Shown: positions 19,301 through 26,538, numbered from the stretch's first letter. The stretch: DNA of 64,000 nt from Burkholderia savannae (GCF_001524445.2 NZ_CP013418.1:1860001-1924000); one strand, 5' to 3'. Notes: generated by a model not told the origin, from the letters alone. Program-made: numbers and translations.

Positions 19301-20238
19301 GCGACAGCCTGATCGCGACGCGCATGATCGCGCAGCTCAATCGCGGCGGCATGCGCGGCGCGAGCCTGCAGGCGCTCTTCGCGCAGCCGACGCTCGGCGC
19401 GTTCTGCGCGACGCTGACCGCGCCGCCGGCGACCGAAGCGCGGGCGGGCGACTGCGTCGTGCCCCTTGCCGAAGGACGCGATCCGGCGCGCGTGTTCGTG
19501 TTCCACGCGTCCGACGGCGAGCTCGCCGCGTACGTGACGCTCGCGCGCCGCCTCGACTGCCGCGTCCACGGCCTGCGCGCGCCGGACGCCGCGCTGCCCG
19601 CCGATCTCGGCGCGCTCGCCGGCCGTTACGTGCAGGCGATGCGCGCATCGCAGCCCCACGGGCCGTACACGCTGATCGGCTGGTCGTACGGCGCGACCGT
19701 CGCCGCCGAGGCCGCGCGCCTGCTGCACGCGCGCGGCGAGACGGTCGAACTCGTGCTGCTCGATCCCGTGTGCCGCGACGATTTCCGCCACGCCGATCGC
19801 GCATCGCTGTTGCGTCTGCTCGCACGAGGGCGCGTCGCCGTGCCGCTGCCCGACGATCTCGAACAGCGCGACGCGGACGAGCAGACCGCATGCTTCGTCC
19901 ACGCCGCGCAGGCGGCCGGGCTGCTGCCCGAACGCTCGAACGCCGCCGACGGCGAGCGCTGGCTCGCACGCATCGGCGATCTGCTCGGCCTGCTCGCGCG
20001 CCACCCCGCGCCCGCCCCGCTGCCGATCCGCTGCCTGTGGATCGCCGCCGCGCATCGCCCGTCCGTCTGGCAGCCGGCCGAGCGCGACTGGCACGGCTGG
20101 GGCGCGCACGCGCAACGCCACACGCTCGACGCAGACCATTGGACGCTCGTGATGGACGACGCACGAGCGCAACATGTCGCCGCCCTGTTCCGGCAGTGGC
20201 GCGACGACCATCGCCGCCCGCAGGAGAAAGTCGCATGA
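10351..20238 (+). CDS. irp1: HMWP1/Irp1-like hybrid polyketide-nonribosomal peptide synthetase
   Basis: A 3295-residue megasynthase. Domains in order: ketosynthase (Cys197 in TACSSS, His333 in EAHGTGT, His372 in GNVGHLD), acyltransferase (GHSVGEYAAA, Ser674), C-methyltransferase (EVGGGTGG near 1141), ketoreductase (TGAFGGLG near 1632), acyl carrier (LGLDSL, Ser1943), cyclisation domain (about 2005-2400; D2141, D2146, S2149), second methyltransferase (LEVGAGTAATT near 2710), peptidyl carrier (GGDS, Ser2986) and thioesterase (GWSYG, Ser3112; DADHW, His3263). This matches yersiniabactin HMWP1 domain for domain. It should extend the salicyl-bis-heterocycle with malonate, methylate, add and cyclise a third Cys and release the product. 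Odd: the ketoreductase has His1773 and Ser1777 where canonical domains have the catalytic Tyr and Asn. No adenylation domain is present, so Cys must be supplied in trans by the A domain of the HMWP2-like protein. Confidence 0.93.
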   Translation: MDKATSSARPAADLDALLATHYPHGEPIAVIGHACRFPEADDSDAFWRNLLAGAECSRRFTRQEMLDAGLDAATIDAPNFVNVGTVVRDADAFDAALFGYSRQEAESIDPQQRLFLQIVWHALEHAGYAPRNVAHRTGVFGSARVSTYPGQEPLRIAEVAQVKGLQSLMGNDKDYVATRVAYKLNLRGPALAVQTACSSSLVAAHLACESLRSGECDMAVAGGVAVSFPQHAGYLHQPGMIFSPDGRCRPFDADAQGTFAGNGVGAIVLRRLGDALRDGDPVVAVLLGSAINNDGDRKVGYTAPSAAGQRDAIRDALMLAGVDSTQIGLVEAHGTGTPLGDPIELEALRGVFHRADEGPRCALGSVKGNVGHLDTAAGIASLLKAVLAVERRAIPPSLHLRKPNPALGLDDSPFFVPTDAQPWNDASRVAGVSSFGIGGTNCHMVVASLPDALRAAVGGNGEGNRDGDGNGDIDCNGDGKTESEGESESESDDSHAQPDAGAALLLSAASEPALQRLARSYADALKRANARDLLHTALHGRQLDLPHRLAVPFCAETIAALDAFAAGEDDALVHRGSGDAGQMAWLFTGQGSHWPGMGQTLYRQSSAFAACLDRCFAACDGELDVPLRDAMFGERGDLLERMDYAQPAIVAFELAMAAHWRALGLEPQLVIGHSVGEYAAAVVAGHYEIEQAMPLVRLRGALMQRCAQGAMLAAFAGADALLPLAACAGVDVAAYNDERHLVFSGRSDAIDTLAADLVARNIRHARLAVTGAAHSALLDPVLDAFERATAQLNAAPGRVPLVSTLLGGPIDAHGLNARDYWRRHMREPVRYADAIRHALAQGANVFLELGPDAQLTGIGLRGAQPGARWIASARRRQPALAQTRQALLELYAAGVALPWAKVLPSSGRKLHAPRYPFDTERYWRDARPAAAAAPPAAHGGDFDLALAEGRRIAATAAASLDLPRLQRLYDCVTQLHAIYVDRLVRRCVGERFDEGASALGILRAGRLLPRHRQLLVRLLNACVEDGYYRRDGDRYAPALAVPHADRDALLQILRECCEGFDAIADTVARAGDSLYAMMRGDIEPVAVIFPDSASSGVEVLYQEFSFGRYFNQIAAGVVAGLVRERQAGRRAHRPFRILEVGGGTGGTTAWLLPELDGAPNVRYDFTDISPIFTRRAEQKFAAHGCVDYRVFDLQKDAQTQGFEAGAYDLIVAANVIHATQHVGRTLANLAPLLKPGGRLLMREITRPMRLFDFVFGPLVLPLHDEDARGGELFLSTARWKAQCVEAGFERVDWLPDDGAPTSGISEHIVLASMPGRPAGAASWLDEDADPLVGQPLTDDGVYLADWSDCAGERDAWRQRLARSAAELAARHGGGRAAPAIRAPECAPAWLTLVRLRWCGSLFGAARIALDARDEAGAWRPLDADANADSGHGHSGSDARDLPAPQPARDTHYGWRWRPVPDASPDASDIALHAESAPLADTLRAAGVPVSPSAECRLLVLDSDAHSPHEVAAALLDALSDASRAPLVVVTRGAWKIRADDPVAPAHRAAWGLLRVAAAEQPDRMLAAIDLHPHAAWRDLPPALGALGALGHGARWLAVRDGRVHAPSLAAQPYAAPALPAGGFADERWHVVTGAFGGLGRLSVRWLARHGARRIALVAPRAHDDWPAFQREIAAQHRGELRWVRCDVAEPAQLAAALHALHADGGVAGAIHAAGILDDAPLAALDAERVAPVLALKADAARVLRDWLGAHGARYLVCYSSAAAALGAPGQGAHALASAYLDGLADAHAGDETPSVISVAWGAWGEAGRAAQSALQRKLAENGMGVLSTAEGLWHLEQAVMRGAPYRLAMRVLHERLDVGRRALFGTDADQSPARLARNPAAGVSAESCAPAAAGATLAAERPDPRDAQAVCRWLTARIAAQLKLDDLAQLTPTRDLLKLGLDSLLFLELRSAVESQLGVRLDAERAYRDMTVAGIGRLIAESAPAGAGAPDPAAGILVHDPANRFEPFPLTPIQHAYWLGRTDLIAYGGVACHVLFEWDMRHDTFDLARFEAAWNALVARHDMLRMIVDADGRQRILRDVPAYRPQRRDLTRAAADEQARALERTRDELSYRVLPADRWPLFELVVTELDDTRYRLHMNLDLLLFDVQSFKVMMDDLASAYRGAALEPLQITFRDYVLAEHARRDAPDWQASWRYWQRTLPQLPPAPVLPLAPARADDARPRFTTYQARLARADWDTLKREWQRWGATPSAALLALFAHTLERWSRHPDFTLNLTFFNRRPDHPQVSQLIGDFTSVLLIDFALGGGPTLRDTIERTQQRLWQRLAHSQVNGVELMRELSRGRAHDPRRPLMPVVFTSMLGMSLDGLSIDQAMTSLFGEPVHVFTQTPQVWLDHQVMEVDGDLVFSWYCMDDVLAPGAAQAMFDDYRCLLRGAAAQPERMMQPGLAKLRDDGAWADFERRRWPLHVGNAGDSEDPVDAGVDLRDIEDALRAQHGVADADAALAEDGRTLDIVVCAAHACGAPPPSLDAPLALASALPMLDAAQLAEIDATWRWLEARALHGIARTLNRHGLFAQAGQRHDLDDVQSRLRALPQYRRLARQWLIALGERGWLRREGDAFVCKRALDAVPDAAEALPQADWSRALGAYLDACIARHDALFDGTQAPLALLFDDDDAVTRALYSDNPAIDCLNRSAAQIARALGEPAGGLRVLEVGAGTAATTRHLVPALDGRLHGYRFTDVSTLFLDAARERFADHAKLDYAIFDINAPVDFDAHPEAGYDVVVAVNVLHDASDVVRSLRRLGRLLKPGGRLLMIEATERDSALQMASIGFIEGLNGYEDFRTADDKPMLDLPSWRDALGQAGFTVELAWPEQERSPLRQHLVLARATHVGRLEPRALERELRARFGRALPPARIRQCERIDRYADRVAERHREAADETPARAARAPVAPPRDPHAQAALERSVGEAWQALLKCPIHRDSDFFQSGGDSLIATRMIAQLNRGGMRGASLQALFAQPTLGAFCATLTAPPATEARAGDCVVPLAEGRDPARVFVFHASDGELAAYVTLARRLDCRVHGLRAPDAALPADLGALAGRYVQAMRASQPHGPYTLIGWSYGATVAAEAARLLHARGETVELVLLDPVCRDDFRHADRASLLRLLARGRVAVPLPDDLEQRDADEQTACFVHAAQAAGLLPERSNAADGERWLARIGDLLGLLARHPAPAPLPIRCLWIAAAHRPSVWQPAERDWHGWGAHAQRHTLDADHWTLVMDDARAQHVAALFRQWRDDHRRPQEKVA

Positions 20239-21353
20239 AATCCACTCACGCGCGCAACAGGCGCGTACTCGTCGCCGGCGCGAAATTCGGCGAAACCTAT
20301 CTGAACGCGTTTCTCGCGCCGCAGCCGGGGCTCGAGCTCGCGGGCCTCCTCGCGAACGGCAGCCCGCGCGCGCGGCAACTGGCTCACGCGTTCGGCATTC
20401 CGCTCTACACGTCGATCGACGAGGTGCCGGGCGACATCGACATCGCGTGCGTGGTCGTCCGCTCGACGGTCGTCGGCGGCGCCGGCACGTCGCTCGCGCA
20501 GGCGTTCCTCGAACGCGGCGTGCACGTCGTGCAGGAGCATCCGCTGCATCCGGACGACATCGCCCGCCTGCAACGGCTCGCCGCGCAGCGCGAATGCGCG
20601 CACTGGGTCAACAGCTTCTATGCGCACACGCCGGCCGGCCGCTGCTGGATCGATCGCGCGCGGCGCGTGCGGCATGCGCTCGGCGGCGAGCCCGCGCATT
20701 TCGCGCACCTCGCCACGAGCCGGCAATTGCTCTATTCGTCGCTCGATCTGCTGCTGCAGGCGAGCGGCGCCGTCGACGCGACCGTCGACGGCGCCGCCGA
20801 CGACGATCCCGCGTTCCGCACGCTGCGAATCGGCCTGCCCGGATGCCGCGCGACGCTGCGCTTGCAGACCTATCTCGATCCCGACGATCCCGATCTGCAC
20901 AGCCTCGCGATGCATCAGCTCACGCTCGGCTGGCCGTCCGGCTATCTGTCGCTCGAGGCGAGCTACGGCCCGGTCGTCTGGACCGCCGCGCTGTACGACC
21001 CGCGACATCGCGACAGCCAGCGCAGCGCGTACCGGACGACGGGCGCCGACGGCGCGCATCTCGACCTGCCGCCCGCACTGCCGCTGCATCCCGCGCCGGC
21101 GAGCTGGCGCGACGCGCTCGAGGCCGACGGCCCCGCGGGCGTCGCGCACGTGCTGCACGCGCTGCGCCGGCATCTCGACGGCGCGCTGCCGCCCGCCGCG
21201 TTCGACGCCGCCTACCAGCTCGCGCTCGCCCGCGTCTGGCAAAAGGCGCTGCAATGCGCGGGCCCCGCGCGCGAGCGCAGCGTCGCGCCGCCGCCGGCGA
21301 TCGATCCGCGCGCGCTCGTCGACGCGCAATCCGACGAGCAGGTGGCGGCATGA
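20235..21353 (+). CDS. irp3: Thiazolinyl imide reductase, YbtU/Irp3/PchG family
   Basis: A 372-residue NAD(P)H-dependent reductase expected to reduce one thiazoline ring to thiazolidine while the chain is bound to the synthetase. The N-terminus RRVLVAGAKFGETYLNAF is the Rossmann opening typical of the YbtU/PchG family, and further family-like segments follow: ACVVVRSTVVGG, ERGVHVVQEHPLHPDDI and WVNSFYAHTPAGR. Length is close to YbtU and PchG (about 350-366). The ATG overlaps the stop of the HMWP1-like gene by 4 bp and its own stop overlaps the thioesterase start the same way. The gene order irp1-irp3-irp4 equals that of enteric ybt operons. Confidence 0.9.
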   Translation: MKSTHARNRRVLVAGAKFGETYLNAFLAPQPGLELAGLLANGSPRARQLAHAFGIPLYTSIDEVPGDIDIACVVVRSTVVGGAGTSLAQAFLERGVHVVQEHPLHPDDIARLQRLAAQRECAHWVNSFYAHTPAGRCWIDRARRVRHALGGEPAHFAHLATSRQLLYSSLDLLLQASGAVDATVDGAADDDPAFRTLRIGLPGCRATLRLQTYLDPDDPDLHSLAMHQLTLGWPSGYLSLEASYGPVVWTAALYDPRHRDSQRSAYRTTGADGAHLDLPPALPLHPAPASWRDALEADGPAGVAHVLHALRRHLDGALPPAAFDAAYQLALARVWQKALQCAGPARERSVAPPPAIDPRALVDAQSDEQVAA

Positions 21354-22117
21354 ACGAGCGGCGGATGCTGCGCCCATGGATCGCGTCGCCGGAGCCGGCC
21401 GCGTGGCGGCTCGTCATGTGCCCGTTCGCGGGCGGCAGCAGCAGCGCGTTCCGCGACTGGCGCCAGGTCGACGATTTCGGCGTCGACGTCGCGCTCGCGA
21501 TCTATCCGGGCCGCGACCACCGGATGCGCGAGCCGGCCGCGGACGACATCGGCGGGCTCGCCGATCAGCTCGCCGACGAGTTGATCGACACGCGCGCGTC
21601 GCCCGGCAAGCTGATCCTCGCCGGCCACAGCATGGGCGCGCAGGTCGCGTTCGAAACCTGCGAGCGCCTCGAGCGGCGCGGCGCGCCGCCGTTCGCGCTC
21701 GTGCTGTCCGGCTGCCACGCGCCGCACCTGCAAGGGCGGCGCCTGCTCAGCCATCTCGACGACCGCACGTTCGTCGATCAGCTCGTCGAGATCGGCGGCA
21801 GCGACCCGACGCTGCTGTCCGATCCGTCGCTGCTCGCGATCTTCCTGCCGATGCTGCGCGCCGATTTCCGGATCACCGAGTCCTATCGCCGCCCGCCGCA
21901 TGCCGCCCGGCGCCGTATCGACACGCCGACGCTGCTCGTCTACGGCAGCCGCGACGCCGAGGCGTCGCGCGACGAAGTCGCCGCGTGGCGCGACTGGCTC
22001 GCTCACGCGGACGAGCCGATCGCGATGCCCGGCGACCACTTCTACGCGACCCGCAGGCCGCGCGCGTTTCTGCAACAGATCCTGCGCCGGCTCGAGTCGA
22101 CTTCCGCATGTGTGTGA
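21350..22117 (+). CDS. irp4: Type II (editing) thioesterase, YbtT/Irp4-like
   Basis: A 255-residue alpha/beta hydrolase that would remove mis-primed or stalled acyl groups from the carrier domains of the two megasynthetases. The N-terminus MCPFAGGSSSAFRDW is typical of type II thioesterases. Catalytic residues visible are Ser94 in AGHSMGAQ, Asp202 in YGSRDAEAS and His230 in MPGDHFYA. It overlaps the preceding reductase by 4 bp (ATGA) and the next gene starts 15 bp after its stop, all in one transcription unit. Confidence 0.92.
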   Translation: MNERRMLRPWIASPEPAAWRLVMCPFAGGSSSAFRDWRQVDDFGVDVALAIYPGRDHRMREPAADDIGGLADQLADELIDTRASPGKLILAGHSMGAQVAFETCERLERRGAPPFALVLSGCHAPHLQGRRLLSHLDDRTFVDQLVEIGGSDPTLLSDPSLLAIFLPMLRADFRITESYRRPPHAARRRIDTPTLLVYGSRDAEASRDEVAAWRDWLAHADEPIAMPGDHFYATRRPRAFLQQILRRLESTSACV

Positions 22118-22132
22118 CCCTCAGAGAAGCTC

Positions 22133-25081
22133 ATGGAAACTCTTCTTCATCCGAATCCGAACGAAACGGCCCGCACCGTCGCGGCCGCCCCTGACCACTC
22201 CGGCGCCGCGCTGCCGCTCGGCGAGCATCTGCGCCGCTGGGCGGCCGATCACGCGACGCGCACCGCGCTCGTCGCGGGCGGCGAGCGCGTGCCGTTCGCC
22301 GCGCTCGATCGCCGCGTCGATCGGCTCGCGGCCGGGCTGCACGGGCTCGGCCTGCGCCCCGGCGACCGCGCGATGGTTCAGCTGCCGAACGGGATCGCGT
22401 TCGTCACCGTCTGCTTCGCCCTCTTTCGCCTCGGCGTGGTGCCCGTGCTCGCGATGCCGACGCAGCGCTCGCGCGACATCGACGCGCTCTGCCGCATCGC
22501 CGAGCCCGCCGCCTACTTCGTCGCGGACGAAACCGACGGCGTCGACGCGCGATCGCTCGCCGTCGAGATGCTCGACGCGCATCCGTCGCTGCGCCGCGTC
22601 GTCGTCGACGGCGGGCCGGGCCGGCACGGCGACGAACGCATCGTGCCGCTCGCGTCGCTCGATGCGCCGCCGCGCGCGTTGACGCCGCCCGCGCCGGCCG
22701 ATGTCGCGCTGCTGCTCCTGTCCGGCGGCACGACCGGCACGCCGAAGCTGATTCCGCGCACGCATGCGGACTACGCGTACAACTTCGGCGCGTCGGCCGA
22801 GCTCTGCCGGCTCGACGAAGCGAGCGTCTATCTGGCGGTGCTGCCGGCCGCGCACAACTTCACGCTCGCGTGCCCCGGCATACTCGGCACGCTGTCGCGC
22901 GGCGGCACCGTCGTGCTGTCCGACACGGCGAGCTGCGACGAAGCGATGCCGCTGATCGCGCGCGAGCGGGTCACGCACGTCGCGCTCGTGCCGCCGCTCG
23001 CGCAGCTCTGGGCGCAGGCGCGCGAATGGGAGCGCAGCGATCTGTCGAGCCTGCGGCTCGTCCAGGTCGGCGGCGCGCGGCTCGATCCGCCGCTCGCGCG
23101 CCGCCTGCCCGACGTGCTCGGCTGCCGTCTGCAACAGGTGTTCGGCATGGCCGAAGGGCTGCTCTGCTACACGCGGCTCGACGATTCGCTCGATACGATC
23201 GTGCACACGCAGGGGCGGCCGCTGTCGTCGCGCGACGACATCCGCATCGTCGACGCGCACGGCCGCGACGTCGGCGCCGGCGAGATCGGCGAGCTGCTGA
23301 CGCGCGGGCCATACACGATCCGCGGCTACTATCGCGCGCCGGAGCACAACGCGCGCAGCTTCACGGCCGACGGCTATTACCGCACCGGCGATCTCGTGCG
23401 CCGCGATGCGGCCGGCAACCTGATCGTCGAAGGCCGCATCAAGGAGCAGATCAATCGCGGCGGCGAAAAAATTTCCGCCGCGGAAATCGAGCAGTTGCTC
23501 AATACGCTGCCGGGCGTGCAGGATTCGGCCGTCGTCGCGGTTCCCGACGCGCTGCTCGGCGAGCGCATCTGCGCGTTCGTGCGCCCGCAGCGCGATGCGC
23601 TCGACGCCGCCACGCTCAAGCAGGCGCTGCGCGCGCGCGGGCTCAGCGAATTCAAGCAGCCGGACCAGATCGAAATCGCCGCGCATTGGCCGTTGACGTC
23701 GGTCGGCAAGATCGACAAGCAGCGCCTGATCGCGCTCGCCCGCGCGCGCGACGCCGCCCCGGCGCGGCGTTACGTCGAGCGGCAACTGAGCGTGCGAAGC
23801 GAGCCGCTCGAGCTCGCGTCGCGCGTGATGCGCGCGTTGCCGAGCCGGCATTGCACGCTCTACGAGCGTGACGGCGAATGGAGCGTCGGCATCGATTCGG
23901 CGTTGAGCGTGATTGTCGAGCCGGACGGCGCGGTGCGCCGCAGCGACGGCGCATGCTGGCGCAACGTGCCGCCGTGCGACGCGATCGCGACCGCGCTCGC
24001 CGACGTCGGGATCGACGCATGGCGCGCGTACGGCCGCGCCCATTTCGAGTTCGCGCATCTGACGTACGGCGTCGCCGGCGCGCGCGGCGACGCGCCGCTG
24101 CTGCGGCTCGCGATTCCGCAAAGCGAGATCCGGATGTCGAGCGGCCGCGCGCTGATCCGCAGCCTGGAGCCCGACGCGCTCGCGACGCTCGCCGAGCTGG
24201 TCATGACGCAGGACGCCGCGCGCGACGCCGAGTCCGGCGCGCGTCTCGAGGCGATCGACGACGATCGCGACGCCGCCGCATACAAGGAGCAGGTCGCGTC
24301 CGCGGTGCGCGAGATGCAGGCGGACGCGTATCAGAAGGTGATCCTGTCGCGCGCGGTCGAGGTTCCGGCATCGCTCGACACGGTGTCGAGCTACGTCGCG
24401 GGCCGCCGGACGAACACGCCGGCGCGCTCGTTCCTGCTTCGCGACGGCGCTTTCGAAGCCTACGGCTTCAGCCCCGAGACGGTCGTCGAAGTGAGCGCCG
24501 ACGGCTTCGTCAGCACGCAGCCGCTCGCCGGCACGCGCGCACTGACGGGCGACGACGCCGAAGACGCGCGCCTGCGGCGCGAACTGCTGCGCGACGCGAA
24601 GGAAATCGCCGAACATGCGGTATCGGTGCAACTGGCGATGGACGAAATGTCGTCCGTCTGTGACGCCGATTCGCTCGGCGTCAGCGAATTCATGAGCGTC
24701 TACCGGCGCGGCACCGTCCAGCATCTCGCGTCGCGCGTGCGCGGGCGGCTCGCGGCGGGCCGCCATGCGTGGCATGCGTTCGAGAAGCTGTTCCCCGCCG
24801 TCACGGCGTCGGGCATTCCGAAGCGGGAAGCGCTCGACAGCATCCGGCGCCACGAACGACGCTTGCGCGGCCTGTACAGCGGCTGCGTGTTCGTCGTCGA
24901 CAGCGAAGGCGCGATGGACGCGGCGCTCGTGCTGCGCTCCGTGTATCGGGACGGCGAGCGCTGCTGGCTGCAGGCCGGCGCGGGGCTCGTTCCGCTGTCG
25001 ACGCCGGAGCGCGAATGGACGGAGACTTGCGAAAAGCTCGCTTCGGTCGCGCGTCATCTGCGGGGGCGGGCGGACGCGTAG
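22133..25081 (+). CDS. Fused salicyl-AMP ligase and salicylate synthase (YbtE-YbtS / Irp5-Irp9 fusion)
   Basis: A 982-residue bifunctional protein. Residues 1 to about 540 form an aryl-acid adenylating enzyme of the DhbE/YbtE type: A3 motif LSGGTTGTPK (Ser197, Lys205), AAHNFTLACPG with Asn242 at the position where amino-acid A domains carry Asp, YYRTGDLVRR, and A10 VGKIDKQRL near 523. Residues about 545-982 form a chorismate-utilising salicylate synthase of the Irp9/YbtS/MbtI family: QKVILSRAVE near 733, STQPLAGTRAL, RDAKEIAEHAV with the metal-binding Glu, and TASGIPKREAL (SGIPK at 893-897). One chain should turn chorismate into salicylate, adenylate it and hand it to the aryl carrier domain of the NRPS. 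In the enteric ybt locus these are separate genes (ybtE, ybtS). The frame is continuous, with no stop or start between the halves. It is the last gene of the operon, 15 bp after the thioesterase and 21 bp before a tandem array. Confidence 0.95.
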   Translation: METLLHPNPNETARTVAAAPDHSGAALPLGEHLRRWAADHATRTALVAGGERVPFAALDRRVDRLAAGLHGLGLRPGDRAMVQLPNGIAFVTVCFALFRLGVVPVLAMPTQRSRDIDALCRIAEPAAYFVADETDGVDARSLAVEMLDAHPSLRRVVVDGGPGRHGDERIVPLASLDAPPRALTPPAPADVALLLLSGGTTGTPKLIPRTHADYAYNFGASAELCRLDEASVYLAVLPAAHNFTLACPGILGTLSRGGTVVLSDTASCDEAMPLIARERVTHVALVPPLAQLWAQAREWERSDLSSLRLVQVGGARLDPPLARRLPDVLGCRLQQVFGMAEGLLCYTRLDDSLDTIVHTQGRPLSSRDDIRIVDAHGRDVGAGEIGELLTRGPYTIRGYYRAPEHNARSFTADGYYRTGDLVRRDAAGNLIVEGRIKEQINRGGEKISAAEIEQLLNTLPGVQDSAVVAVPDALLGERICAFVRPQRDALDAATLKQALRARGLSEFKQPDQIEIAAHWPLTSVGKIDKQRLIALARARDAAPARRYVERQLSVRSEPLELASRVMRALPSRHCTLYERDGEWSVGIDSALSVIVEPDGAVRRSDGACWRNVPPCDAIATALADVGIDAWRAYGRAHFEFAHLTYGVAGARGDAPLLRLAIPQSEIRMSSGRALIRSLEPDALATLAELVMTQDAARDAESGARLEAIDDDRDAAAYKEQVASAVREMQADAYQKVILSRAVEVPASLDTVSSYVAGRRTNTPARSFLLRDGAFEAYGFSPETVVEVSADGFVSTQPLAGTRALTGDDAEDARLRRELLRDAKEIAEHAVSVQLAMDEMSSVCDADSLGVSEFMSVYRRGTVQHLASRVRGRLAAGRHAWHAFEKLFPAVTASGIPKREALDSIRRHERRLRGLYSGCVFVVDSEGAMDAALVLRSVYRDGERCWLQAGAGLVPLSTPEREWTETCEKLASVARHLRGRADA

Positions 25082-25945
25082 GTGTTGGGAGGCGCGGCGC
25101 GGCTTTGCTTTGCTTTGCTTTGCTTTGCTTTGCTTTGCTTTGCTTTGCTTTGCTTTGCTTTGCTTTGCGATGTGATGTGATGTGGCGTGGCGTGGCGTGG
25201 CGCGATGCGGTGCGTACGACGCGACGCGACGCGATGCGATGCGATGCGATGCGATGCGATGCGGCGCAGTGTAGCGGAAGCGCTTGAAACGCCGCATCGC
25301 ACGGCGACATGTCGCGTCGCCCAACCGTACCGAGCCTGTCGGCGCCCGGCCGGCGCACGCCTCGATCGCCCATCGCCGATGAGTCGCACGAGCGGCTTGC
25401 GCAAGCATCGGCATGCGCAAGCCGGCGTTCGCAAGTGCGCATGCCGCGTGCCTTCGATACGGCCGCGCCGATCGCGCGCCGCGCCCTTGCGGCGCGACGC
25501 ATCGCGTGCCGCCCGTCGACAGCGTGCCGCATCGCAACGATGCGGTTCCTCGCGCCGAGGCACGAAAAACCGCGAAGCGGCTGCACATTCGCGCATCGTC
25601 CGACATCACGCGTGCGGCGTGCGGGCCGCGCGCGCCGAAGCGCCGCCGTGCTTCGCGCGAGACATCCTGAAGCCGACGTCTCCGGCAAGCGTGCACGCGT
25701 GCGGCGTGCGCGCCGAATGCCCCGCACGTCGTCGCCGGTCTTGAATGCACGACCGTCGCCAGCGAACGAGCGGCATCTTTCGAAGCATCGTCGCGCCCGG
25801 CGCAACTCGCCTCGCCGGCGTTGCAAGCGGCGAATCGATCGCCGGCACGCGCGTCCGCCGAATCGACGCACGCCGTCACGCCGCCCTCCGGCGCGCGCTA
25901 GAATGACCGCTTCGGGTCCATTCTCCAGCCAGCTGCCCGCCCGCC
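25082..25945. other. Intergenic region after the siderophore operon
   Basis: This 864-bp stretch begins with a 158-bp pentanucleotide array (25103-25260). The remainder is GC-rich, has no convincing ribosome site or protein-like frame, and no clear terminator hairpin with a T-run. The last 100 bp should hold the promoter of the VOC gene. Confidence 0.6.
25103..25260. repeat. Compound pentanucleotide tandem array
   Basis: Thirteen copies of CTTTG (25103-25167), then three GATGT (25169-25183), three GGCGT (25184-25198), several degenerate pentamers, GCGAC copies (about 25219-25230) and six GCGAT (25231-25260). The 5-bp period is held almost unbroken through changes of unit. It starts 21 bp after the stop of the salicylate fusion gene. 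Such arrays are typical slippage-prone VNTR loci in the B. pseudomallei group. Confidence 0.95.
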
Positions 25946-26338
25946 ATGTCCGTCACCGGCCTCGATCACTACAATCTGCGCGCGCCGCGCCCGCTCCTCG
26001 ATACGCTGCGCGACTTCTATGTCGACGTCGTCGGACTGCGGCCCGGCGATCGCCCGCCGTTCCGCAGCCACGGCTATTGGCTGTATGCCGGCGCGCAGGC
26101 CGTGCTGCATCTGTCTGAAGCGAGCCCCGGCGAATCGCGCGCGCCGAACGTCACGAACACGTTCGATCATGTCGCGTTCGCGTGCAGCGATCTGCCGGAA
26201 ACGATCGCGCGCCTGCAGCGGTTCGGCATCCGGTTTTCGAGCGCCGACGTGCCGCTCACGCGCCAGCATCAGCTGTTCTTCGACGATCCGGCGGGCAACG
26301 GCGTCGAATTGAATTTCGCGGCGAACGTCGACGGCTGA
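25946..26338 (+). CDS. VOC (glyoxalase/bleomycin-resistance) family protein
   Basis: A 130-residue protein made of one vicinal-oxygen-chelate unit. The two expected beta-alpha-beta-beta-beta modules are visible: GLDHYNLRAP with metal-ligand candidate His8, then YWLYAG; the second module has NTFDHVAFAC with a second His and the C-terminal NGVELNF with the Glu ligand. The family includes metal-dependent isomerases, dioxygenases and resistance proteins, so substrate cannot be given. It stands alone, about 290 bp before the sulfhydrylase gene and transcribed in the same direction. Confidence 0.85.
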   Translation: MSVTGLDHYNLRAPRPLLDTLRDFYVDVVGLRPGDRPPFRSHGYWLYAGAQAVLHLSEASPGESRAPNVTNTFDHVAFACSDLPETIARLQRFGIRFSSADVPLTRQHQLFFDDPAGNGVELNFAANVDG

Positions 26339-26538
26339 CGCTCGCGCGCGACGCGGGCACGTGCGCGCAGCGGAAGAACGAGCGCGCACGCGAACCCGCG
26401 AACCATCCAGCGGCAAAAGCGCACATCCGGCACGTTCGCGCCCGGCGCGCCATCCATCGCCCGCCTTCCGTCCGCCTTCCGCGCGGCATTGCGCCCCGCA
26501 TCGCACGCCGCCCGCGGCATTTCTCCCGCCCGCGCATA

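Noticed and set aside
2725..25081. Pyochelin biosynthesis cluster
   Set aside because: Salicylate, Cys-cyclising NRPS and an AraC regulator also occur in pch loci, but pyochelin has no PKS. The KS-AT-MT-KR-ACP module, the HMWP1 domain order and an Irp9-type salicylate synthase rather than PchA/PchB rule it out.
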